Of a stretch of DNA of 64,000 nucleotides, positions 1 to 10,363 are shown piece after piece; the first letter of the stretch is position 1; every line of letters starts with the position of its first letter. Under the pieces are notes generated by a model, which saw only the letters and a program-made list of their open reading frames with translations, made no database searches and had not been told where the DNA came from. Origin of the DNA: Polydactylus sextarius (lineage: Eukaryota > Chordata > Actinopteri > Polynemidae). Position numbers and translations under genes: made by a program. The stretch spans positions 4,562,501 through 4,626,500 of the forward strand of contig CM028920.1 of NCBI GenBank assembly GCA_016801845.1, in the 5' to 3' direction.

Positions 1-1087
1 CTAGCCAATACTGTGTAGACTATCAAGATTCATCAGTTTTAATACTGCCTAGCTGGTAGTTGACAGGGTACTTTCAAGCAATACCAATTCTGAAAAGTTG
101 GCTACCTAAAGTTGGACATGTTTTCCAAAAACATTTTAGCTGCAATAATATTAAAGTTCCTCAGTTAGACACTACATGGAACACCACAACAGTGACCCGT
201 CCTCCTTTCTGGTTTGTAACTGGAAACATTTTGGATTTATAAATTGCGGGCCACTAAATATCTAGACCTCAATGAGGACCTTGAATTTACTGTTTTAATT
301 TGATTGTTTGTTTTTGTCCTAGTGCATGATTTACTGTTAACTTGTCTGTAATCTTTTTAATCTAGGTGTTGCATGCTAGGTGTAAAGTATGTTTTTTTTA
401 TTATTTCCCACTGTGCTATAGGGATGACACCAGCTGGATGTTTTACATAATGACAGTTGTCACCTGACCAGCGCTTCTGTAGGGTGGATGTTTCTGATTG
501 GTTGACTTTTGCCTTAAGAAACCTTTCTTTCCCGGTGAGATCAGTTTGATTCCCTGATGAAGGCTTGAGTGCTGAAATGCGATGGAGTTTATTTTTTTTA
601 AATAGTGTTTTATAGGTTAAGATGACTAATTAATTTAATTAATTTAACTTTGAGAGTAAAAAATAAGAGTGCTTTGGAGTCTTCCTTCATTTGTTAATAT
701 TAAAGTTCCATTTGCAAATTTCAAAAGTATTTTTCAATTATCTTTAGTTATCTTGTGACAATCTTGTGTTAGGACCAAAAATGTGTTTTATGAGGACACA
801 CTACCTTGACCTTTTGACCACCAAAATCTATTCATCTTTGGATCCTAGTAAACACATCTGCCAAAGATGAAGACATTTCCTCAAAGCAATCATTAGATAA
901 CGACCAAAACCAATTCAATTCACCTTTGAGTCTGAGAAAAGAAGTTTCATCAAGGCATTATTGAGATCGTGTACACAAGGACGGACAACCCATAAAACAT
1001 ACAGCACCAAACATCACAGTGCAGATGAGTGGATTGTGACTTGTTCTCCATTTGATATCATAATGAAAACATCGCAGTGCTACTCAC
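1..1087 (-). other. Partial intron 3 of gsg1l2-like gene
   Basis: Begins at the donor GTGAG at 1087 and runs off the left edge. No GSG1L-like exon 4 sequence (the expected GMVAHMMY and EDWRP blocks) is visible. Contents are AT-rich intronic DNA, a repeat copy at 801-1005, a degenerate homeodomain-like TAATTAATTTAATTAATT run near 627-644, and a repeat-like segment near 530-590 (reads CCTGATGAAGGCTTGAG), which resembles the common fish motif CTGATGAAGGC. Confidence 0.7.
801..1005 (+). repeat. Teleost interspersed repeat (TTTGACCACCAAAATCTA family), decayed copy
   Basis: Contains ACCTTTTGACCACCAAAATC near 812-828, then a CTTTGAGTC block, then GGACGGACAACCCATAAAAC near 981-1000. The same ordered blocks recur at 43783-43920 and 46703-46870 in this window. 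The repeat lies in intron 3 of the gsg1l2-like gene. I recognise the pattern as one widespread in fish genomes but cannot assign a class. Confidence 0.6.
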
Positions 1088-1240
1088 CTGATAACACAGT
1101 AAATATGGCAGCAAAGGCGTTGAGCTTGAGGCCATCAATGACATTGCCAACGTGACACACCTCAATGGACATGAGGATGCCTCCGGTGGCCAGCAGGAGG
1201 ATGTACAGGCACTCTGCAACAATGCATAGCCACAGCACTC
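1088..1240 (-). CDS. gsg1l2: GSG1L2-like protein, exon 3 (second transmembrane helix and start of third)
   Basis: A 153-nt exon (51 codons) flanked by CTCTCCACAG and GTGAGTAG. It completes Gly117 and reads VLWLCIVAECLYILLLATGG onward to residue 167, ending in phase 1. Residues about 118-141 form the second membrane helix. The short cytoplasmic link ends in NVIDGLKLNAFAA (149-161), a block highly conserved in GSG1/GSG1L proteins, followed by FTVLS, which starts helix 3. Four cysteines (C122, C127, C145 and the family-variable region around them) differ from typical GSG1L and fit a divergent paralogue. On the sense strand the acceptor is preceded by an unusually long pyrimidine-rich stretch (1241 to about 1490). 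The next exon is not in the window. Confidence 0.88.
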
Positions 1241-3682
1241 CTGTGGAGAGATTCAATTATGGCAATGGGAGCAGTGAAGAGGATGAAGTACAGAACGAAA
1301 AGGAAACCAATGTGACGGTGGGGATGAAGATGGTTGAGCGGATGATGGGGGATGGATGGATAGAAAGAGAGGAAGAGGAGAGATGGGGGTGGGGAATTGA
1401 GAAAAATACAGGTACGCAAGGGCAAAGGGAAAGGACAGGAATGGAAAAAGAAGGAGGTAGGGGAGGAGAATGTGTCAGGAGAGGCAGAATATTGACCCTG
1501 TCACCCATATCATTAACCTTTACAGTCAAATGAAGGATATATGATCTACTGAGAGATGTACAACATTCTGAGCTCATGGTAGTGCACATCATAGGACAAA
1601 ATATCAACGTAGTTAACAACCTATGAATACAGGCAGTAGTGTAATTGCATATAGGGCAGATAGTTATTGAGTGCTTAATTAATCACATGGTGGACCAATG
1701 TAATATGTCACCGAAAATATCCCCGTATAAATCACGAGTTGTAACATCCTTCAGCTTGAAAGGTCTTTTGCCTCTAAATTGAACTCCATTCCTCAGTTAA
1801 AGATGTTTTCAATGAGATTCAGATTCATTTTGTCTTTAGAGAACATATTCCCATAAGTCCTTAAGCACAGCTGCCATTAGATTCTTTTTAGAACAATTTC
1901 CCCCTCATTTTGCTTTGATGTATCCAATATTTTAATCCTGTGATATCAGTATGTGGTAGTGACCTGCACATTATACAGAGGAGATTTCTTTACTTAATGG
2001 TGAATGTGGGATTTTATTTTGAAGAGCTCCTGGTCCCAGATCTCTACATCACTGCTCACATGTTGTATTTTTTCAGTGATTCACATTCTGCTGCTAAAAA
2101 ACTAAGCCAATCAGAGGTTTGTCAGTGGGATTAAAGGATAAAGATGGTGTTTTTCTACACTTTCTACTTTGTCCACAAATCCAATGAAAAGACCAAAACC
2201 TAGTGTGTCTCTCAAACTATCTGATTTCCCTATGCTCTTAGCCCTCAGCAAAAAAAAAAAAAAAAAAAACACCATGTATAATATTTGAATGCAGACATGA
2301 TATTACTGTGATGTACTATTACAGTCAGAATACTGACTGAGAAATAAAAAGTCTAGAACAGACTAGTCTAGAAAGGTCTAGAGCTAGTCTAGAATAGATC
2401 ATCTCAAAGGATCAGATGGAGATTTTGGAAAATACCATTATTTGGCATCTTGACTTTAAACCCTTTGTAAAAACACAAGTTATTGTGTTTATACTTTGGT
2501 TTTCGATTTGGATTAAACACATTAGATAGTGTTTTAATCAGTGAGGTTAATGATGTGTTCAGACCAAATAAAAGGGGATTTTCTCCTTACATAACTTCCT
2601 GAAAGTATGTGCTGCCATACAACCACAACTAGCATCTGGAATCAAGTAATTACCTGGTTGTCTTACTGCTACTCTGACCTTCTTGCCATCACATGGCATT
2701 TTGCTTTTTTGCTTTGTGTTTGAACTGAACACATCTTGGGGTTAACTGTTTCCCTGTTTTTAATCTTTGAGCTCCTTACTGACTCAAAAGTGACTCAAAA
2801 GACACAAAAGTGTTATTGCACCTATCAATGTAACTCAGTCCAAAAGCTGAAAATATTCCCAAAAATGTCTTTGAAATCATTAACTGCTCTTCAAACAGAA
2901 CTCGGTTTGATTATCAGTTTAAGCAGTAATAATGAAAGCACTTTGTTGAGCAGAGAAGGCCTGAAGGAACTGATTATGTGTCAAATAACTGCGTTAAAGT
3001 GACTGATTTGTTAGCACACCACTTAACTTAATACCAAGCAGTGCCGGTGATCAGCTAATCCACAGCTCTATTGTGTCACTTCACCAAGAATTATTGATTT
3101 TACCCAAAACTACTTTAACAAGGCTGATTTAGGCCTTTTCTCATTGACCTTATTACATTAGACACAGAGAGGAGAAGATTTATGTGTTTGAGGGAGGGAA
3201 AGAAAGACGTGTCCATTGACTAGCTCCAGAGTGATGGACATATTTTTATTGAGTTCTGAATTCATCGTAAACTTTAGGATGAAAGGAGGAATAGATGCAG
3301 AGTTTACAGGCCAGTGGATCGACTCACAGCTGTTTGACAGAACAATCAGAATATTCCCTCTCCAACATGTCCACTTCAGTCAAAAACACCTCCCGCTAAG
3401 ATTTGTTTGGTTAGACCAGTGAAAAAGATGATCTAAGGCGTCAAGAGAGGTTTGGTTTTGTTGTTACACATTAATGTAATTTCAGCAGTTTGGTTTACTT
3501 AATAGAAAACTTTACTTTAATAGAAAATAAAAAAACCAAAACAAAACAAAAAAAAAACAAGGGTGATCTTTTGCTGCTTTTTAGGCTGTTTAAAACTTTG
3601 AATCTGAATCACTTTGAAAATGCAAAATGTTGAATTAGTTATTAATTATAATTATTATTATATTTCATAAATACATGCTTAC
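1241..3682 (-). other. Intron 2 of gsg1l2-like gene
   Basis: Bounded by GTAAG at 3682 and CTCTCCACAG at 1241. It holds the long pyrimidine-rich (sense strand) tract 1251-1490, an A20 run at 2250-2269, four TCTAGA hexamers at 2352-2393, and otherwise AT-rich sequence. Two overlapping frames of about 120 codons at 1165-1619 come from the low-complexity purine/pyrimidine tract and are not treated as genes. Confidence 0.75.
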
Positions 3683-3730
3683 CTCTTTCATTTGCAGGTG
3701 CAACATAAATGAAACTCCTGCAGTTTTCAC
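3683..3730 (-). CDS. gsg1l2: GSG1L2-like protein, exon 2 (48-nt small exon)
   Basis: A 48-nt exon flanked by TTTACAG on its 5' side and GTAAG on its 3' side. It completes Gly101 with the last base of exon 1, then reads ENCRSFIYVAPANER (102-116) and the first base of Gly117. The GE-x-CRSFI segment is the hallmark of the GSG1 family immediately before the second transmembrane helix. C104 is the expected disulphide partner of C93 from exon 1. Both flanks are phase 1, so the exon is symmetric and its skipping would keep frame while removing this cysteine. It is too short to be seen as an open frame and was found from the motif and splice sites. I see no alternative frame with similar support. Confidence 0.88.
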
Positions 3731-4889
3731 CTGTAAAACATGAAACATGAGACATTTTACTGATACTTCAGTGACATAAGGCCACTCCTGCAACATACTG
3801 ATAAGTGAGGCAGGGTCTTAATCTGTAATCCACAGTTATTCCAGATTGGAATAGAGCGCCTCAGGTAGTCTGTTTCATATAGTCTGACAAAGATAAAACT
3901 GTGATATTAAAAAGAAAAAAAAAAAAAATCCAGTGATCCAATCTGTTAAGGGAATTCCTCTCTGTGGTTGTGCAATAACACGCTCCACCGCCTCCCCCAC
4001 CACGTCAAAATCTGCTGCCTCAAATCTGGCATGTAACAGTGTGTGTTTGTGTGTGTGTGTGACCTAAAATTCTACTGACAACAAAACAAATGCCCAGGAA
4101 GGCGACAGCTCTGGATATAGACATAGATTCTGTATCCGCATCTTTCAAGCTCCAGATCTGAAGGGGTGTGGTGGAGGAGGGTGGGTGTGGTGGAGGAGGG
4201 TGGGGGTCTCAGCTGGTTTATCTGAGAGTGGCCCATAAATCAGATGAACAATTTTCACACAAAATAGTAAAAAGTTGTGGGTCAAAGAATGAAATGTGAC
4301 ATCTGGAGTGAATGTTATACACCTTTAACCTGGATTTTTCCCTTGGTTTAATTACGATGTAAAAGATGTAAAATACAGGGATTAAGGGTTTAATCCAGAG
4401 ACAGAAAAAAATTGGTAATGTAATTATCAATGGATTTTTTTTTTTTTTTTCAAAATCAGTTTTGTCAATCGTAATATGTGTTGTATCAGCTTCTCTAATT
4501 CAAATGACGTTTTTGTCGTTGTCGTTGTTTTTTGTTTGTGGAATTCCAGAAACACAAAAATGCACTTGCTTGAGTAAAAACCTTGCTTCTGTTAACCTGA
4601 AAAAGAAACTGTTTGTTTTCAGGTTTTAAGATTTGAGATTATTATGTAACTTTCAAATTAATTTCTGAGATTAATCACAAAAACCTAGATTGTGTTAAAA
4701 AGGATTAAAATGTTTTTTTCTCCTCTTTTATGTAAAATGCAACTAGAATCCGGATTTCGCCTTATTTTTGTGGGTCACTAGATCGACGTGCATCCATAAC
4801 GCACAGCCAGTACGCGCACCGGTGCGCTCCGGTCCCGCCACCAGCAGCAGCAGCAGGATCCCCGTGATTCTCCGTTCAACAAAACTCAC
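3731..4889 (-). other. Intron 1 of gsg1l2-like gene
   Basis: Bounded by GTGAGT at 4889 and TTTACAG at 3731. It contains a short (GT)n tract near 4048-4061 and a 19-bp G-rich unit present twice in perfect tandem (4165-4183 and 4184-4202). No other exon-like sequence is seen. Confidence 0.75.
4165..4207 (+). repeat. Two-copy 19-bp G-rich tandem repeat in intron 1
   Basis: The unit GGTGTGGTGGAGGAGGGTG occurs twice without mismatch and is followed by GGGGG. The + strand has several G-runs and could form a G-quadruplex; the gene's sense strand is C-rich here. Confidence 0.75.
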
Positions 4890-5190
4890 CGGTCATGTTG
4901 ATGTTCTGCTCGCAGGAGAACCAGATGCCGGTATGAAACTTCCTCATCACGTACTTGTCCTCTCCGGTCTCCCAGATGTACTGCACCAGGCGCGTGTCGT
5001 TGATGTTGGAGCTGTTGAACCTGATGCAGAACGACTGTTTGGTGGTGACCGGTCCGGTGCAGAACGGCTTCACCACTTTCCGCGTCCCCTCGCACCAGTA
5101 GCTGGTGGTGAGCGCGGACACGGCCAGAAACAAGGCGAGGAAGTTCAAGGTGAGCGCCAGCGACGCTCTCCGCCGCCGGTCTATCCCCAT
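4890..5190 (-). CDS. gsg1l2: GSG1L2-like protein, exon 1 (start codon to first extracellular loop)
   Basis: Encodes residues 1-100 plus the first base of codon 101. A basic N-terminus (R5-R8) precedes a hydrophobic helix at about residues 9-31 that leads into WCEGTRKV (32-39). The first extracellular loop carries the claudin-type signature: W32, then GIW at 88-90, then C93, which should pair with C104 in exon 2. It also holds sequons at N59, N64 and N98 and the family motif QYIWETG (70-76). The start is well supported: G at -3 and G at +4, with an in-frame TAG at 5211-5209, seven codons upstream. The open frame reads on for a few codons past 4890 before a stop, but those bases are intron; the exon ends at the donor G|GTGAGT (phase 1). 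The family assignment is strong. GSG1L2 rather than GSG1L is an inference from the loop sequence. Confidence 0.88.
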
Positions 5191-5500
5191 AACGGCGGTT
5201 GAAGACGCCTAACTTAATCCCTCTTCTTGTATGACACCGGATTCTGGCGATTTCTCCTCCTCAAATCCTCATAATCCGGTTATTCCCGTTAATACAGTAC
5301 ATCCGCGGCTAATTACCGCGGCGCGTCTGGCCCCTTCAGTACTCCTCTCACATCTGCTCCGCCACAGCTCACTCTCTCATTTTGTAGGCTGCCCCCTCCT
5401 CCCACCTCTTCCCCCATCACTCGTCGCCCCTCTCACTTTCACACACACACACACACACACACACGCCTCTTCTTAGCCGCGTGTCTCTGAGGAGATGAGC
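5191..5500 (-). promoter_or_regulatory. Presumed 5' leader and promoter region of gsg1l2-like gene
   Basis: Immediately upstream of the ATG. It is locally GC- and CpG-rich compared with the surrounding AT-rich DNA. It includes an in-frame TAG (5211-5209), a CCGCGG-ctaatta-CCGCGG symmetric element at 5303-5321 enclosing a TAATTA homeodomain core, a pyrimidine-rich (+) stretch near 5390-5440 and a (CA)n tract at 5440-5464. I see no clear TATA box. The transcription start cannot be placed from sequence. Confidence 0.45.
5440..5464 (+). repeat. (CA)n microsatellite upstream of gsg1l2-like gene
   Basis: An uninterrupted CA run of about 25 bp in the presumed promoter or 5' leader. Confidence 0.9.
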
Positions 5501-7095
5501 AGCTCGTGAGGTCCTCAGTGGATCGTTGAAACCATTTCTCTCTTAAAAGCCATCATCTGCGCTCAAATCTACATGTGAAGGAATAAAAGTTTTGTTTGTG
5601 GCACTGTTTGGTCTTTTCTGTAGTTTATTATTTAAGGAATGTTCTGGACTCAGACTGATGCAGGTCACTGACATCAAGGCTATTAATGACTCTTATTTTG
5701 AAAATAAATAAATAAATTAATTAATAAAAAGAGGCTGAACTTCACCACATGAACAAGTTCCTGTAAAACATCAATCAAGCCCAACGGAGCGTTTAAAGGG
5801 CCGTTCCTACTATTTTCTCTTGCACTTCCACTTCCACCTCTCATTCAAAGATACAAAATATAATGTTAGAGAAACATCTGTTAGGATAACTTACTTCTTC
5901 TCTACGTTTTGGCAGCTTGACTTAGACACTGACTGACAGTATTCAAAGTGGGGAGATGTGTTTTTTTTTATTTCATCAGGATTTCAAAGCCGGAGGACTC
6001 TTAAGAGACGGTTTAACATGGTTCATCATCCAAAAAACACTAATAAATGGTCACTTGTATTTTTCTATAACATTTTGAGGTGCATGTATTTTGTGATATG
6101 GTACTATGTAAAGAATGGATGGATTTGAATTCATCTTAACTTTTATGACATCACTGTGACATCATCAGGGTTATTTTCTTCATCAATCAAAATTTGCTCG
6201 TTAGATTTCCTCTTTGCTATTAAGTTACAGTGTTTATATTTTACAGCTGATGTATTCAACAACAGCCTACAAATGTATTGATATAAAATACAAAAGACAA
6301 TAAAAGAAAACAAAACAGTGAGATTGACTGGCAAGTATTGCCCTCCATCAGTGTAGTTAGAAGTCCTTAGAAGTCTTTAGAAGACACGCCATTAATTCCA
6401 CAGGCACTGCATATTTAAATGATCCTTATTTTCACTCATTTAAACAAAAGTGATACCAGCAGAAAGTAATAGAAAGTAAAAAGCTCATTGGGGTATTTCA
6501 TTACCTTAAATAACAGTATTCACAGTGCAAGTCAAACACACAAGTTATGACATAGAAGTACGATCTGAATCATGCAACAAAGATTAATTTAAAACAAATT
6601 CTGTGCCGTAATGGGCAAAAATGAGATCCAAACAGTCTAAATGAGGAGAAAAAGACACAGAGAAGTCAGGATCTGACTGGCATGTCACCAGTAAGCCGTA
6701 TTTGAAGATGCTGCCTGGTTGAGTCTGAGTGAATCTGTGAAAACTCTTTGAAAACACTGCTGCACTGGGAAACTTAGGCCTATTGCAATTTCAAGTATAA
6801 TGCCTTAGTGTTTAAATCTCCTTAACAAACAGCATTTATATTTATTATTCTATAATATTTAGAACTATTGCAATGTACTGTATGATAACCTTATTTTGTT
6901 TTGCACAGCATAGTAGTGGATGTTCTGTTTGTGTCGTTTAATACTCCTAGTGGCAGTAAACACTGTTCATGACTGCACATAATGGTTTTTAAAACAGCTT
7001 TTCCTCTTGCTATATCTGAGAGCCTGAAAAACATTTTCTTTTTTTCTTTTCCAGTTTGTCTGAAAGTGGTAGCAGTTTAGGATTCCCTGGACTGA
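5501..7095. other. Intergenic, nothing recognisable
   Basis: AT-rich single-copy-looking DNA with short A/T runs (for example AAATAAATAAATTAATTAAT near 5702-5725). No splice-flanked coding segment, RNA gene or repeat was recognised. Confidence 0.5.
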
Positions 7096-7099
7096 CTGA

Positions 7100-7990
7100 A
7101 CATCTGTGAGGATGAAAGCTCTGCTCTTGTTCAGCAGCTAGACCTGTGGCCTTTGATAGACAACACCATTCCACCGCAACAGCATTTTGAAACTTGGGTT
7201 GGTTTGCTCTCAATTTACTACACTCCCAATGTAATCTGTCAAAATGAAACTTTCTTTGTTGACACTTCCAGTGTTCTCTTTCCAATCTCATTTGTTAAGT
7301 TCCTCAAGGCTCAGTCTTGAGCCCATTATTGTTTCCCATTGATATGCTGCTTTTAGGGCAGATTGTCACAAAACATCCTGTAGAGTATCTTTATTATGCC
7401 AACAACTCCCAATTATCCTACTACAGTCCATCATTTTAGCGGTCTGACAACTTACCAACTGGCTTTCTTATTTAAATAGCTGTACCTCCCAAACCTTCCT
7501 AAGACTAAATTCTTAGAAATTCTCTTGTTTGTCACTAGATTCCTCCAGTCAGATTTTTCATTTGGCCTTTTGCATTGGTGACTGAGTAAAGATGGATTTT
7601 CAGACCTGGTCCATCCAATTTTAATCAATTTCAAAAATTAAAGTTTTCTCATCTTTTCATCATTTGCACAGGGTTGTCATTGCCTGTATTTTTATTGCTC
7701 TATGCAGGTATTACTTACCTACAGGACATATTCAATTTGTCTAAAAAGGTGCTGCTACTTTTCATTGGATGAACAACATGTGATAAAATCAATTCTCTGT
7801 CACCTGCATTGGCTTCCACTTCATTTTCATATTGATTTCAAATTTAATCATTAACTTTTAAGGCTACTCTCAACTAGAGGGACCAATTAACACCATACTA
7901 CGCTGGGAGCCATTTCATATCAATAGATTGTGGCTTTCTGAATCCAAATTCAAAACTGGAATTATTTACCGGCTGACAGAAGATCAGCTG
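7100..7990 (+). pseudogene. Decayed LINE reverse transcriptase (L2/Rex1-like)
   Basis: From 7299 to 7418 the + strand reads VPQGSVLSPLLF, then LLLGQIVTKH, then YYANNSQLS. This is the classic non-LTR RT palm block (VPQGSVLGPLLF ... YADDTQLYL). The catalytic YADD has become YANN at 7395-7406, so the copy is dead. At 7801-7845 HLHWLPLHFHIDFKF matches the conserved LHWLPV-x-FRIDFK element found near the C-terminus of these RTs. Stops and frameshifts occur between the two blocks. A degraded upstream block near 7135-7175 suggests the LDLSAAFDT motif. The relic ends near an ATTAAAGG-type tail around 8110-8130. Assignment to the L2/Rex1-like group is by motif only. Confidence 0.75.
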
Positions 7991-8152
7991 GATCTGATGT
8001 TGCTTTAAAATATTTTCCTTGAAACACTCTTGTTTTGCTCAAATGTTTTATTGATTGTTTTATCCTTTTGTGAAGTATGTTGTAACACTGTTGCTTAAGT
8101 GAAGTACAATTAAAGGTCATTAAAGGTAAAGAGCCAATTGCTGTGTTTTGTG

Positions 8153-8232
8153 CATCTCATCAAGATGCCCCTTTTGAAGGTTTTCCAAGCATGTCCAGCT
8201 GGTCGGAGTTCTGACTGGCCCAGGACATCTAA
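8153..8232 (+). pseudogene. Fragment of LINE ORF C-terminus (PP-EVFQACPTGRR-type)
   Basis: Reads KMPLLKVFQACPAGRSSDWP then RTSK in frame. This corresponds to the MPPWEVFQACPTGRRPRGRPRTRW block near the C-terminus of a LINE group common in fish. Only about 25 codons remain. It lies directly after the 3' end of the 7.1-8.0 kb RT relic but comes from a different element type. Confidence 0.6.
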
Positions 8233-10363
8233 GGTGTATATTGCTTATATTGTTATGTTTGTTTTTTCAATGTCTTGTTTGAAACACATTTCTCCATTCA
8301 AATTATGCCACGTTTGGTTATTTACATCTTAGCTTGTCTCTTCTGCTGCACTAAAGCGAATTTCTTACCTTATCTTATCTTTTGTGAGAGAGCCTGGTAA
8401 TCCATAATGTGACGCATTGTGGGGACTTATATATATAGATGTGTATACAGGTTCACACCATTATAAGATATATTTGCTTCCTTAACTAAGATTTTTTTTA
8501 CTTAAAGTGAATCCTGCAAAACCCAATGGAGCGGCCTCAACATTTAAACAAGTTTGGAGGTCATAACATCTGAAACCTCTATAGAATATCCTGCCTTGAA
8601 AGCACAAAGAGAAAAATCCCACTGACAGCAAAAGTTTGTCACTGCATAAAAACAGACAGATAACACCTCTATGCAACTGCTACCAGGGTAATTACTCTGC
8701 TGCTATTGGGTCACAGCGGGCAGCTCAGCTTTCAATCAGTGGCAGACACAGAGGAATTCATCGGAGGTGTGAAAATATCCAGACTCACTCGACCCACTAA
8801 TATTAGATTCTGCTTTATCTTCATGGCAATATTCTCCATATATGAGAGGGTGGGACACGCTTGTTTGAAGATATTCACTACATTGTGATGTCAATCAGTA
8901 ATTTCCTCCAACTATATTCAGTAGATATGAATAATACCTGGAGAAATGGAGTGTATGTGTGTGTGCGCGTGTGTGCGTGTGTGATTGAGTGACTGGAAGG
9001 ATGTGTGCATTAGAAAGAGGCTGTTGAACTGCAAGCGTTTGTCCAGAGGGATTAAAAGTCATCATTCTTTCTTCCTTGCCCTCCCCCTTCTTCTGACCTA
9101 TACCACCCCATTACACACATACAAACACACGCACACACACACACATACATATACACATGCGTGCAGCGTCAGTGCAGTTTCATGCTGCTGTACCCCCAGA
9201 AACGATACAATATGGCTGTTCAATTTCAGGCCCCTTCAAATTTGTCAAACTATAATCATGATAATTAATATAACTGATGTATGTTGTGCCTCTGCCTTCC
9301 ATCACATCCAACATATCCTCAATGTGGAGTGTGTGTCTCACTCCCGTGGGACCCAAAGATAATCAATAGTAGGTTGCAGTGTAAATGTGGCACACACGAT
9401 TTGATCCTACATCCTCAGGCCAGTGATCGTGATCTGAGTCTCTCTCTGTCACCTTCAGGCTGATCTATAATGTTACTGTAGGAGGAGGAGGAGGTGGTGG
9501 GAGGTTTCACTGAGGTCCAGCTCTGCTGTTCAACTCATTTTCTGCCCCAAAGCCAAAGAAGAAAAAACTCCAAGGACAGGCAGCGTGATAGATTCTGGTC
9601 ACATGCAATGACCTTGCAGCGTCTTTTATAAAAGATCTCAGGTGTCTCGTGTCCTGGCTGTGTTTATGAATATGTGAGGATGAGCAGCAGAGGCAGAGAG
9701 ATAAATACTGGAGGTGTCTCATCCTCGCAGGTGGGTTGGTTTGCGTAGTCCATTCAGGTGATGAACTGCCAGAGTGAGGGTGAGGTCAAATGCAGAGATG
9801 GGCAATGTGAGAGTAATCATTTTTATATGAGATATATTTGCGCGTATTTATCAGTAAGAAGTTGACAAAGCACTGTGCTATGTCCCAGCAGCACTGTGAT
9901 TTACATCAAACCCTTTATTTACATTCACACCTGAAACTGCAGCACAGTCATACATTGTGTCCAAATACAGGGTCCCAATCCTCTGAAGTCCAGATCTATA
10001 GACTTGACAGACTAACAAACTATATTTTATTCTAAAGGTCATGCATTATATCTTTATTTTCTTTAATTTGGAGAACACAACCTTGTGATTTTTCCTCTGG
10101 AGCTCTCATATCGCATCCTATAAATCAGTGCTAGCAGGTCAGTTATTGAAAGTGTGAATATATACATTTTCCACCAAACATGGCTTCTTGTTGGTGTTTA
10201 CTTCAACTTTCATTGTGTGATTCAAATACTAAGTATCATTAATGGTTGCCAACAGGTCAATTCTTGAACAATGAATTAACCTCTCTCTAAACATCTGAAG
10301 ATACATTCTAGCAACAGACGCTCGTGTTTTCTGTGCCCAGAGTCATGGGTTCAAGTCCATAGC
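8233..10363. other. Intergenic, microsatellites only
   Basis: Contains (GT)n-rich sequence near 8950-8983 and (CA)n near 9125-9156, and a GGAGGAGGAGGAGG run near 9481-9495. A tRNA B-box-like GGGTTCAAGTCC lies at 10348-10359 without a clear A-box. No gene or exon was recognised; short open frames here lack splice context and family motifs. Confidence 0.5.

Larger units (their letters stand above)
1..5190 (-). other. gsg1l2: gsg1l2-like gene, 5' part (three exons, gene continues beyond left edge)
   Basis: Gene-level entry. Three exons on the minus strand (5190-4890, 3730-3683, 1240-1088) join in one frame to give residues 1-167. Introns are 3731-4889 and 1241-3682, with a partial third intron at 1-1087. 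Donors read GTGAGT, GTAAG and GTGAG, acceptors end in CAG, and every junction is phase 1. The product is a four-helix claudin-fold protein of the GSG1 family; the visible part ends inside the third helix. GSG1L is an AMPA-receptor auxiliary subunit, and the role of GSG1L2 is poorly known. The N-terminal loop, with WCEGTRKV and VQYIWETG, looks closer to GSG1L2 than to GSG1L or GSG1. That paralogue choice is from family memory and is less certain than the family. I found no sequence for the remaining exons (rest of helix 3, second loop, helix 4, tail) in 1-1087, so they should lie to the left. Confidence 0.85.

Noticed and set aside
1..1087. Search for exon 4 of the gsg1l2-like gene
   Set aside because: No sequence resembling the expected GMVAHMMY or EDWRP blocks on the minus strand; the exon must lie beyond the left edge.
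1165..1619. Two overlapping open frames of about 120 codons, one on each strand
   Set aside because: They lie in a purine/pyrimidine low-complexity tract of an intron and overlap the true exon 3 in the wrong frame; composition is repetitive with no family motif.
4768..5202. 144-codon plus-strand frame
   Set aside because: Shadow of gsg1l2-like exon 1 on the opposite strand; the minus frame has the family motifs, start context and splice donor.
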